Origin: Cryptomeria japonica
Taxonomy: Eukaryota; Streptophyta; Pinopsida; Cupressales; Cupressaceae
Reading direction: 5' to 3'
NCBI RefSeq assembly: GCF_030272615.1
Contig: NC_081410.1
Location: forward strand, 138,174,849-138,238,848
DNA length: 64,000 nucleotides
Below, piece by piece: positions 33,831 through 43,045 of this stretch; position 1 is the first letter of the stretch; each line of letters begins with the position of its first letter. The position numbers and the translations under genes were made by a program. The notes under the pieces are model-generated. The model was not told the origin of the DNA. It saw only the letters and a program-made list of their open reading frames with translations, and made no database searches.

Positions 33831-34145
33831 TCATTCAATGAATAGTTTAATTCATGCTTTTTAAGCGGAATGCTCATAAATGCAATGGAGAACTCTTCAC
33901 CAAGTTCATTCTTCTGCAGGAGAATATCGGACATTGTGTGTTCTGAAGCATTACAGTAAATGATAAAGCTTTTCTTGAAATCAGGATTAATTAATGTTGG
34001 AGCATGAGCGATGGCCTTTTTAACCTCTTCAAAAGCTTTCTTTGCTTCCTCTTTCCATTTAAAGATCTATTTTTCACTTATCATTCCTAAAATATGCTTA
34101 GTGATTTCAGCAAAATCTAGCACAAATCTCCTAAGAAAGCTTACC
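33780..34145 (-). pseudogene. Gypsy RNase H, canonical position, with stops
   Basis: Between reverse transcriptase and integrase, the same frame reads through TAG codons near 34145, 34068 and 33823. It gives FLRRF, FKWKEEAKKAFEEVKKA, FIIYCNASEHTMSDILLQ and KKHELNYSLNEK, the standard RNase H connection and core of Ty3/gypsy elements (the usual D-A-S is C-N-A-S with D replaced by N). This is distinct from the second RNase H at 35168-36058. Confidence 0.7.
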
Positions 34146-35140
34146 TAACCAAAGAATGATTTGACACCACTCCTGTCTGACGGCAAACTTAACTGTTGAA
34201 TAGCTTTAACACGATTAGGATCAATCTTGATACCATCCTGTGAAACTATATGTCCTAAAAGTTTTCCTTCAGTAACACAAAAAACTAATTTCTTTGGGTT
34301 AAGAGAAATACCATGATCTCGGCATCTTTGCAACACAGTTTTTAAATCCTTGAAATGATCTTCCCTTTTCTTGGAGAAAACTGTCAAATCATCTAGATAC
34401 ACAACAATGGTATTACCAATTAGATGACCAAAAGAAAGGTTCATTGCTCTTTGGAAAGTAGCTCCAGCATTTATTAGACTGAAAGGCATGCGGTTATAGG
34501 CAAAAGTTCCCCATGGTGTTGTAAAGGCAGTTTTGTGTTGATCTTCTTTTGCCACACTTATCTGATTATATCCAAAGAAACCATCAAGCATTGACATCAT
34601 TTCAGATCCAGCAACAGTTTGGAGAATGTGATTCATTACTAGTAAAGGATAATTGTCTTTTAGGCTAGCTTGATTTAGATTCCGAAAATCAACACAAATT
34701 CTTATCTCTTTGTTTTTCTTACGAACCAAAACAATATTAGCCACCCATGTAGAATGATGAATTGGATAAATTATCCTTGCCTGAAGCATTTTATCTATTT
34801 CTCTGAAAATTGCATCTGCAACTTTTGGGTTATAATTCCTTAATTTCTGCCTGAAAGGAGCCGCTCCTGGTTTAAGGAGAATATGATGTTGAAATTGACC
34901 ATCTCTAAAATCTTTCAAATCTTCATAGGACCAGGAAAAAACATTAAGAAACCTTCTCAACAGTTCAATAAACAAATATCTTTCTTTCGGAGTGCAACAT
35001 TTACCCAAATTAACCATTTTTGGATTATTTTCATCACCAATATTAATCTTCTCATATTCACCTGATGTATAAGCATTGTGGGAATCAGTTCTTCTTATAC
35101 ACTTGTCATTGCGGTCAAACAGGCTCTCTAAAGTTACCAA
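34145..35140 (-). pseudogene. Gypsy reverse transcriptase
   Basis: A 331-aa open stretch ends at a TAG that reads as CAG in relatives. Visible blocks are IRICVDFRNLNQASLKDNYP, MLDGFFGYNQI, KTAFTTPWGTFAYNRMPFSL, the catalytic YLDDLTVFSK and LNPKKLVFC...GHIVSQDGI. These are the standard fingers-palm-thumb motifs of Ty3/gypsy reverse transcriptases, closest in style to Tat/Ogre. The catalytic YLDD and the first Asp (SMLDGFFGY) are intact. Confidence 0.85.
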
Positions 35141-35167
35141 TCCTTTTGGAATTCGATTTTCTTTAAG

Positions 35168-36058
35168 CTAAACTACTCCCTCTCTAAAGCTTCCCTTCTC
35201 ATCTGGACAAAATTCATTACATTGGTTTTCTAAACCTTCAAAATAAGAAGAGGCAAACATAGCAGCATTTTGTAAGAACTTATCAATATGTTTATCATCT
35301 TCAAACACTTGCCAGAAATCTGAATTATCAGGAACGTTTGAGTGATAAATTACTTCAATTCTGTAAACATCAGTACCAAAATCTAGATGTGGAAGTAGTA
35401 ATGATGTTGATACCACTAGAGAATCTGCACGAGAATTTTGACTTCTGGGAATAGCTTCTATTGAAAATGCATCAAAATACTCAATTTCATCCCAAATTCT
35501 ATTTCTATAATGCTTGAGCCTCTCATTTTTCACAGAATAACGATTGTGTACCTGATTAACAATCAATTCTGCATCACCTTTAGCGCACAACAGTTTAATC
35601 CCTCTTTTCTTGGCTTGTTCAATTCCTAGCAATAATGCCTCATATTCTGCGGTATTATTGGTATTTTTAAACTCCATCTTAAATGAAAAAGGAAACTTCT
35701 CACCCTGTGGAGAAATAAGTACCACTCCAACGCCAGATCCAGCAGATGCACAACTTCCGTCAAATTTCATTGTCCACAACCCTGTAGTGTGACCAACCAC
35801 ATCTTCTAAAGTATTTTTAATGTCATCAGAGAAAAGAAAATAGTTACCAAATTCACATTCCTGGTACAATATTTGTGATTTTGGATCCTCTGAAGGAAAC
35901 ACTGTAAATTTGGATTTTGATTCTGGCTTGAGAGTAATCTTTTGTTTTCCCATAGGAATTGTTGCCTCGGACCAATCCATTTTAATCTCACCGCCTAGGT
36001 CTTTACAAAAAGTCCTACTCAACAACATTCCATAACTTGTTGGAATATCAGCAACCAA
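35168..36058 (-). pseudogene. Extra RNase H (archaeal/plant type) between protease and RT
   Basis: A 296-aa stretch. Residues of about 95-215 form an RNase HI fold: LWTMKFDGSCASAGSGVGVVL, FKNTNNTAEYEALLLGIEQA, KGDAELIVNQV and RSQNSRADSLV. The catalytic Asp (FDGS), Glu (AEYEA), Asp (GDAEL) and last Asp (NSRADSL) are all recognisable. This is the additional RNase H type known in Tat/Ogre elements, but there it normally follows reverse transcriptase. Here it precedes it. The frame begins in the end of the protease region (VADIPTSYGMLLSRTF) and ends at a TAG just before reverse transcriptase, so one Gag-Pol chain is likely. Confidence 0.75.
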
Positions 36059-36118
36059 TATTGTAAGCTTTATTCTTTTATTGGGATGAACTGCTAAAGC
36101 AACTTGAGCATCTTTAAT

Positions 36119-36316
36119 CTAACCAAGTAAAGGAATTTGTTTAGAATCCATTGAGAAGCATTTGCCAAAAGTTTTAGTAAGTGTGAGACCTAATGCTTTG
36201 GCCACTGTGGAAGGCATTATATTATTTGAAGCTCCCGAATCAATAATACAGTTATTAAGTTTATAACCATTGATAAATAAGGAGACATAGAAAGGCTCAG
36301 GTTTTTGGTCAAGCAT
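36119..36316 (-). pseudogene. Retropepsin (aspartic protease) domain
   Basis: The 65-aa open segment has the active-site motif CIIDSGASNNIMP, with the flanking LFINGYKLNN and LGLTLTKTFG expected for Tat proteases. A TAG (LLG*IKDAQ) at 36119-36121 separates it from the rest, which continues in the same frame to 36059 and beyond. It would cleave the Gag-Pol polyprotein. Confidence 0.75.
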
Positions 36317-36319
36317 ATG

Positions 36320-37783
36320 TGATGGTCCTACAAGTTCACTAACTGATACTTTTGATGTAAAATTATTTGTTTGTTATGTTAACTAAGCTTCAGCATTGAA
36401 TGGTAAAGACTCAAAGTTTGTCAATAATAAATCAGAAGGCTGCAACTGAGAGTTTTCCCTCCGCACATATTTAATCAACTTTTCCAGCTTTTTAGGATTC
36501 AGTCTGAGGTATTCAGCAAGAGAGATCTAAATTTTTTATGTTTTTCAAAACTCAACAATATCAAAAGGGATATCAGACTCAGGTCGCTTCAATATTTGAA
36601 CCTCTTGAACCTTTGAACCTGCTTCTGAATTTCGGTTCATAGGTTCCTTACCCTTAGTTGAATTTTCATAGGATGATGGAGTGCTTGTATTTTTAAATTG
36701 ATGCTGGTTTCTAGTGAAAACAGCACAAGAGGGATCTTCAAGGGTTACCAATATATCACCTCTTTTATCTGATTCAGATTCATGTTCAAGGAAGTGTATT
36801 CCAGAGTCGCCAGGCTGTCCATGAATTTCCTCTATCGAGCTAGGCTCATTTAGAACTTCTCCTATGCTAAGCATCTATGCATGTCTCACCATTTCTAGAC
36901 AAGAGTTACCATCATGGTCATCTATTAAGTGAAAGACGCACATATTTCTCCTGGGAGGAGGTGCTTCAATGGCTAGTCTTTGCTGAGTTGGGGGCAATTG
37001 TAAACCTTTATTTCATGTTCTGGCAGGTTGATTATTAGGCCATCTTGGAATATCTTGATAAGGTTGAGGGTATGATGTATTAGCCTTGGGGAGTTGTCTC
37101 TTGAGAGGGATCATATCATTAACCAATCTTTGGATTACAGGATCAGAGGAAGTTGTGGAAGTTGATAGCTGTGAGTTAGTAGCTTGAACTTCTCTTCTCC
37201 ATTTGCCTGCATTGATCAGATCATCTTCTAATTCTACTGCAGTGGTTTTGGCAGTGGCTAAATCCTGGACCCTTTGCCTACAAATAAATAAACTTATTTC
37301 TGTAGGCATTGCATTAATGAAGAAACATTTCAAATTATCATCAAAAGGTCTCCGATTAACCAGAATCTTATGAACAATCTTGTCAAACCTTGCCTCAAAG
37401 TCTCTCATGGATTCAGGTATTTCCTTTTTCAGTTGAGCTAATTGGGCTAAAAGAGAATGGTCATCTTCTGCCACTTTAAACCTATCCTCAAACTTAGTTT
37501 TCAAGTCCTACCAATTTGTTATTACACTATTTGGCAAATGGTAGAACCAATTAGCCGCTATTCCAGTCAATGTCTAAATAAACAACCTTATTGCTACATC
37601 TTCATGCTGAATCGCCAACACACCACATGCAACATTAAAAGCATTAAAATGCTCATCAAATGTAATTTTCCCATCACCATTAAACTTAGGCAAATGTTCT
37701 CTAGAACCTTTAGGTAAGGGATTCAAATTTGCTCCAAGGGCAAGTGGTCCTACTATTGGACCCCAGGGATTATTTGCAGCCAT
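36320..37783 (-). pseudogene. Gag polyprotein of the Tat-like element
   Basis: The likely start is at 37783 (MAANNPWGPIVGP), inside the longer ORF from 37819. Capsid blocks are LPKFNGDGKITFDEHFNAF, then after a TAG GIAANWFYHLP, then KFEDRF, LKKEIPESMRDFEARF and FFINAMP (37504-37013), matching the retrotransposon Gag family. Stops at 37574, ~37505, ~37011 and ~36875 read as Q or R codons changed by C-to-T. The region 36545-36874 is acidic and encodes a short run made of repeated GGTTCAA DNA words. Confidence 0.75.
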
Positions 37784-38109
37784 GGGAAGGATTAATCGCA
37801 GAGGGAAAGACAACACCATGTAAAGTCAAGGAATGGCAAATAGAAGATTGGGAAGGAACAGAAGGAGATCTTGGGGGCCTACTTCTTGCTCTTCTTTGAG
37901 GTGTAAAGGAAGGGAAGGAATTTAGATTTTGCAATTCTTCAAAAACTGAATCAACTAACCCTTCTCACCTTTGGGATCTAGTATATCTTCTGGTCTCCAG
38001 TGTGCTCACACCCTACAGACTTCAAAATAAACTACGAACCAAGTCAAAATAACTTATGGCTGTAGAACTAAACTTATTATTCTACTCCCTAGTAGAGTCA
38101 CCAAAAATC
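37784..38109 (-). other. Leader and primer-binding region of the Tat-like element
   Basis: Minus-strand TTTTTGGTGACTCTACTAGG at about 38087-38106, starting 4 bp inside the 5' LTR, is like the primer site of Tat/Ogre elements (TGGCGACTCCACTGGGGA in typical members). The rest is untranslated leader. Confidence 0.55.
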
Positions 38110-38734
38110 TATTGGTTAACAGAATGGATCTCTCAAAATTTATAAATAAATACTCTTGTTGCCCAATAGAAAACCAATGAGAACAAACAGTTGTGTAAAT
38201 AATTATTATTTTACCCTCTGCATAAAGGTACAACTCCCTATATGATATTCAATGAATCGTGAATAAATTTAATCGTGTAATTCACTTTTAACCAGAAAGC
38301 AAACAAAAGGCTTTAACATTCACTTGTCAACACAATGTGAACGCTTCATGATAGATAATGAAATTCTTAGTAAGACATTAGACTTCAAATGAAGATTAAC
38401 TCACAGGATGATCAAAAATATTTGAACTCTGATTGATACTCACTCATGACTCACAAGACAAGGGGAATCAGAATATTCAAATGCTTTCAGCTAATTTCAT
38501 TCATCAAATTGATTCACAGACTTAAAATGAAAAATCAAAGAAAGGAATCAGATACATGAACACATAATTATTCCAACAGAAATCTTTATATATTCAAACA
38601 CACAGGTTTTCTAAAGCTGTATCATATATTCCATTCCATTCAAAGATGGGTATTTCACTGAAATTCCAAGTAATACCAGTCTATTCCTCAAAATTTTACA
38701 AAATTTTTTATTATCGCGCCAAAACATCCATTAC

Positions 38735-38963
38735 TGTTAGGGCAGAAATGTAAATGAAATGACAAAAATAAAATGAAACACTTTTCAATTAAAATTCAAG
38801 AAGTACTTGCTGCATAATAAAGGCAGCGAACAGTTTGCACAGTTACACAAAAACTGTCGGATGGAATAAATAAGTTATAACTGTACAAAAACTAATAAAA
38901 TCAAACAAAACTAAAATTAACCTAAAATTACTAAGTTTTATCCTAAAGATTAATACATTAACA
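38735..38963 (-). repeat. 3' LTR of the nested Copia
   Basis: It begins (minus strand) TGTTAATGTATTAATC and ends TGCCCTAACA. It abuts target sequence CATCCATTAC. It is short for an LTR but within the Copia range. Confidence 0.7.
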
Positions 38964-38971
38964 TCTCCCCC

Positions 38972-41314
38972 TTAATCTGAAGGAGTTAAACCAATCATTT
39001 CACGAAATTTTTCAAACTTAACACGACCCAATGCTTTGGTAAGTATATCTGCAGGTTGGTCTGTAGTAGCACAATATTGAGGGGAGATACTGCCATCTTT
39101 CACATAGTGCCGAATAAAATGAAACTTGGTGTTGATATGTTTGGTGCGATCATGAAACACTGGGTTCTTAGCCATTTTTATAGTAGATTGATTGTCAATA
39201 AAGAGTGGTGTGGAAGAAGCTTGTGGTGCCTGCAAATCTGCAAGAATTCTTCGAAGCCATAAGATTTCTCTAGTTGCCTCAGATGCTGCTATATATTCTG
39301 CTTCTGCAGAAGAGAGAGTTGGGACTGGTTGCTTTTTAGATTTCCAAGAGATTACAGCAGAACCAAGAGACATTAAGTAACCAGATGTAGATTTTCCATC
39401 ATCCATATCACCTGCATAATCTGAATTTGAATAACTAAGCAAAGAAAATTTTGATATCTTGGAGTATTTAAGCCCATAGTTTTGAGTGCCCTGTAGATAT
39501 CGAAGAACCCGTTTGGCTGCTAACCAATGAGTTTCTCTAGGTTGTTGCATAAATCGTGACAGAACTCCAACAGAAAAAGAAATATCAGGTCGAGTAGTTG
39601 TAGCATAAATCAAACTGCCAACTAGTTGCCTATAAGAAGTTGCATCAACCAAATCAGAGGAATCATTAGATGAAAGTTTGAGATTTTGCTCCATAGGAGT
39701 GCTGAGAGGCTTGCAATCAGCCATACCAAACTTTTTGAGAAGATCGCCAATATATTTTTGTTGACTGATGAAGATAGATTGGGGGTTTTGAATCACCTCA
39801 ATTCCCAAATAGTAATGAAGATGACCCAAATCAGTCATATCAAAACCTTGCTGCAATCCTTCTTTTACATTTTGAATATTAGCCTCACTAGTTCCAGTGA
39901 TAAATAAATCATCCACATAAACAATAAGATAGACAATAGTACCATCAATCTGTTTAACAAAAAGAGTTGCATCATCAAATTCAAAGTGATGAAAATTCAA
40001 CTGCAAGAGATGCTCAGTAAGTTTTTCATACCAGGCTCGTGGGGCTTGTTTTAAACCATACAATGATTTTATAAGCTTGCATACCTTGTCCTCTTTACCA
40101 GGAACTTCAAAGCCTTCAGGTTGAGTCATATATATTATTTCTTTAAGATCACCATTCAAGAATGCAGTTTTAACATCCATGTGATGGATGTTCCAACCAT
40201 TTTGGGCTGCTAAAGCCAACAAAACACGAATAGTAGTCCATTTTGCTGTAGGAGCAAATGTTTCATCATAGTCTATGCCCTCTTTTTGAGCATAACCTTT
40301 GGCAACAAGGCGTGCTTTGTGTTTATCAAGTGAACCATCAGCGTTATATTTATTTCTAAAAATCCACTTGCAACCGATAGGTTTACAATAAAGAGGAGGA
40401 TCAACCAACTCCCATGTGCCATTATTCAAAAGTGCATTATACTCATGTTGCATGGCTTGCCTCCAAAATGAAATATGATGAGCTTCTTTATAGGAATTTG
40501 GTGTTGAGTCGATTGTGAGATTGAGCTCATCAATAGACTCAAGGTTATCTGAAATATTAGATTGAGCTTGTAGCCTTGCTTTATAAGAACTTCTTGTACC
40601 TGTTTTACCTATTTCATCAGGTCGCAAATCTTTCAAAGTTTGTTGAACTTGTTTGGTCCACCTATGAGAGGATTTTTGTGGGACAATAGATGTTTCTATT
40701 TGTATATTAGAATCTTCATTGGGAGGTAATGAGTCAGGCTCATCATTAGTGAGAACATCACTATGAGAAGGGGCTTCTTCTGGTACATGAAGAGGTGGAG
40801 CATCATGAGTTGAGGTAGCTTGAGATGCAGGTTCTACACATGTATTCATTCCTCCAGAGTGTAAAATCTCAGAAGATTTTTCTATCCAAGGAGAAGATGT
40901 GGCAAATTTATCAAGCCGTTTTAACTCATTTTCAATATGTGTATCACTTTTGAAAGATTCACAAAATACAACATCACGAGCAATAAAAAAAAATTTATGA
41001 ACTTCATCATATAATCTATAGGCTTTTGAAGTTTCAGAATAGCCCAAAAAAATGCACTTATAACTATGATGATGCAACTTATTCCTTTTTTCTGTAGGAA
41101 TCAAAGCATGGCAAATAGAACCAAAAATTCGAAGGTGTCGAATAGTTGGAGGATAACCAAACCAAACCTCATATGGAGTTGTTTGGTGAAGAGCAGATGA
41201 TGGAGATCTATTGCGAAGATAGACTGTTGTTCTTGCTGCTTCAGCCCAAAAATATAACTTGATGCCTTTGAAATATAACATTGCTCGAACCATGTTCATG
41301 ATAGTTCTATTCAT
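38972..41314 (-). CDS. Copia Pol, C-terminal part: integrase end, reverse transcriptase, RNase H
   Basis: 780 codons without a stop. The start at 41314 (MNRTIMNMVRAML) is internal to integrase, not a real start. Blocks: the integrase C-terminal region (TPYEVWFGYPP, YKCIFLGYSE), a linker, then reverse transcriptase from about residue 300 (WELVDPP, CKWIFRNKYNADGS, KARLVAKGYAQ, MDVKTAFLNG), the catalytic YVDDLFI, and PDISFSVGVLSRFM. RNase H follows at about residues 620-770 (YSNSDYAGDMDDGKSTSGY, SSAEAEYIAAS, IDNQSTI, HINTKFHF, DILTKAL). All catalytic acids appear present. The upstream frame is lost at about 41385. Confidence 0.9.
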   Translation of the reverse strand: MNRTIMNMVRAMLYFKGIKLYFWAEAARTTVYLRNRSPSSALHQTTPYEVWFGYPPTIRHLRIFGSICHALIPTEKRNKLHHHSYKCIFLGYSETSKAYRLYDEVHKFFFIARDVVFCESFKSDTHIENELKRLDKFATSSPWIEKSSEILHSGGMNTCVEPASQATSTHDAPPLHVPEEAPSHSDVLTNDEPDSLPPNEDSNIQIETSIVPQKSSHRWTKQVQQTLKDLRPDEIGKTGTRSSYKARLQAQSNISDNLESIDELNLTIDSTPNSYKEAHHISFWRQAMQHEYNALLNNGTWELVDPPLYCKPIGCKWIFRNKYNADGSLDKHKARLVAKGYAQKEGIDYDETFAPTAKWTTIRVLLALAAQNGWNIHHMDVKTAFLNGDLKEIIYMTQPEGFEVPGKEDKVCKLIKSLYGLKQAPRAWYEKLTEHLLQLNFHHFEFDDATLFVKQIDGTIVYLIVYVDDLFITGTSEANIQNVKEGLQQGFDMTDLGHLHYYLGIEVIQNPQSIFISQQKYIGDLLKKFGMADCKPLSTPMEQNLKLSSNDSSDLVDATSYRQLVGSLIYATTTRPDISFSVGVLSRFMQQPRETHWLAAKRVLRYLQGTQNYGLKYSKISKFSLLSYSNSDYAGDMDDGKSTSGYLMSLGSAVISWKSKKQPVPTLSSAEAEYIAASEATREILWLRRILADLQAPQASSTPLFIDNQSTIKMAKNPVFHDRTKHINTKFHFIRHYVKDGSISPQYCATTDQPADILTKALGRVKFEKFREMIGLTPSD

Positions 41315-41457
41315 TCTTTCAACAACACCGTTTTGTTGAGGAGTGCCTGGAATAGTGAGATGATGCTGAATACCATTTGAGAAAGATAATCCTCAAAAAT
41401 TAGAGAAGTAAATTCTCCACCATTATCTTTTCGAAGAGTACCAATTTGAGATTGAGC

Positions 41458-42639
41458 CTAATTTTCAATCATAACACGAAATCTTTTAAAAGTGTCAAAA
41501 GCCTCTGATTTTTGCTGCAAAAAATAAATCCAAGTCATGCGACTATAATCATCAATAAACAACATAAAGTACTTAGATCCTCCAATAGAAGTTACTGGTA
41601 AAGGCCCACACAAATCTGAATGAATGAGTTGCAATTTTCTATGTGCTCTCCAGGTGGAATGAGGAAAAGAATTTTTATGTTGTTTGGCAAGAATACATGC
41701 TTCACATTTTTCAATTGATTTAGAAAAAAATGGCAAACCATCAACACCATTCTTTTGCATGGTATGAATGCTATCATAACTAATATGCCCCAATCTTGCA
41801 TGCCATAAAAGGCTTGGTGATAGACTCTCTTCTTCAGTAAGATATGCAAAAATTTTAGAAGTAGATGCACCATTTAATTTTAATAATCTTCCATCTTCAC
41901 GCCCAGTGAAAACAATTTGATTGTTAGATGTTTTTCTTACAACAACCTGCCCATCTTTTAAGAAAATAGAATAGCCTTTTTGTCGAATCAATACTAATGA
42001 TAGCAAATTTCGTTGTAATTCTGGAATAAATAATACATCATGAAGCACAAGGTCTTGAAGATTAGGCAAATTAAATCGAATAGTTCCTTTTCCAAGAGGT
42101 TTCAGACTAGATTTATCTACTAAATAAATTGGACCATAGGCACCTTCATGAAATTCTTCAAAACAATCACGCCGAAATGTCATATGTTGTGTGGCTCCAG
42201 TATCTAAGATCCAAGAATCATACCATGAGGAATTAGATGTAAAATCTGAAACAGAAAGCACATATTGATCACTATCACTGTCACAAGCAAATTGGGCTGC
42301 TCCTGAAATTTTATCCTCTGAAATTTTATCATCACTGTGCATTTTTGTTTTATCTTTCTGTTTAAATGAATTTTCTCTAAAACTTTCTATCTTGTCCCAT
42401 GAGAGCTTACATTCATGTGCTTCATGACTACCTTTTCTACCACATCTTTTACAATATAAATACTGCCTATCATTTTGATTATCATGTTGCCTCCATTGAC
42501 CTCTAGTTTTTCCTTTATCATTATAACTATACTTTGAAGAGTTTTTATTGATAGATTTTTCTTTTTGATGAGCAAAACAAACATTTTCAGTAGTATTATC
42601 TATTTTCCTTCCAAAAGCTTTTTCACGTTCCGCTAACAA
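41458..42639 (-). CDS. Copia Gag end, protease and integrase N-terminal part
   Basis: 393 codons ending in a TAG (41458-41460) within integrase. Residues 63-77 form a CCHC zinc knuckle (CKRCGRKGSHEAHEC). Residues 146-149 are the protease active site DTGA (WILDTGATQHM). Residues of about 280-325 form the gag-pre-integrase/HHCC zinc region (LLWHARLGHIS ... CEACILAKQH). The integrase core starts at about 340 (IHSDLCGPLP, FIDDYSRMTWIYFL). Beyond the stop the frame continues with DNGGEF, then a frameshift near 41385 leads into the next ORF. The N-terminal capsid is missing because of the 5' truncation at 42637. Confidence 0.85.
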   Translation of the reverse strand: MLAEREKAFGRKIDNTTENVCFAHQKEKSINKNSSKYSYNDKGKTRGQWRQHDNQNDRQYLYCKRCGRKGSHEAHECKLSWDKIESFRENSFKQKDKTKMHSDDKISEDKISGAAQFACDSDSDQYVLSVSDFTSNSSWYDSWILDTGATQHMTFRRDCFEEFHEGAYGPIYLVDKSSLKPLGKGTIRFNLPNLQDLVLHDVLFIPELQRNLLSLVLIRQKGYSIFLKDGQVVVRKTSNNQIVFTGREDGRLLKLNGASTSKIFAYLTEEESLSPSLLWHARLGHISYDSIHTMQKNGVDGLPFFSKSIEKCEACILAKQHKNSFPHSTWRAHRKLQLIHSDLCGPLPVTSIGGSKYFMLFIDDYSRMTWIYFLQQKSEAFDTFKRFRVMIEN

Positions 42640-42736
42640 ATGAAACTAAAATTCAAGAAACAACCGCCCATAACTGAAATTAACTAAACGGCCACAAGCC
42701 ATAAATAGAGCTATAATGATAAGAACAGAAAATGAC

Positions 42737-43045
42737 TTAAATTGTCTCTGGGGTGTGCGTGGTGCCACGTATATTTCGCCACTCCATATGAGCCACGAAG
42801 AAGTTATGAACAACCTCGTAATGTGGGAGCCCAATGTGCAGGATGTGTTGCTTCCAAACTTCTTTGTCCATACCCACTTGCATAACTTTAATTTTGTGCA
42901 CTTCTAAGTGATCTAAACAGACAACTAACATAGATTCAATTCGAGCTACCCTAGTGAAATCATCTCTGGTAAAAGACTTTGATTCTTTAACCAAGTTTAT
43001 CTTTCCTTTGAAACTCTGCACCATATCTACTACCTGCTTGATGGT
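42737..43045 (-). pseudogene. In-frame continuation after the shared TAG of the LTR gene
   Basis: After the TAG at 43046-43048 the same frame stays open for about 100 codons (TIKQVVDMVQSF, then VARIESMLVVCLDHLEVHKIKVMQVGMD) to a stop at 42737. The TAG reads as a changed CAG and is shared by both LTRs. It was probably already present in the parent copy, and the original protein was about 1,110 aa. In the 3' LTR copy this part carries an additional stop and a frameshift. Confidence 0.5.

Larger units (their letters stand above)
38735..42636 (-). mobile_element. 5'-truncated Copia (Ty1) retrotransposon nested in the Tat 5' LTR
   Basis: A single short LTR (38735-38963, 229 bp, TGTTAATG...CCTAACA on the minus strand) lies at the 3' end, preceded by a polypurine tract (AAGGGGGAGA, about 38963-38973). 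The body encodes the end of Gag, protease, integrase, reverse transcriptase and RNase H. The 5' LTR, primer site and most of gag are missing, and 36 bp of target are gone at that end. This suggests a deletion after insertion rather than a clean integration. The coding parts are much better preserved than those of its host element, so it is younger. Confidence 0.8.
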
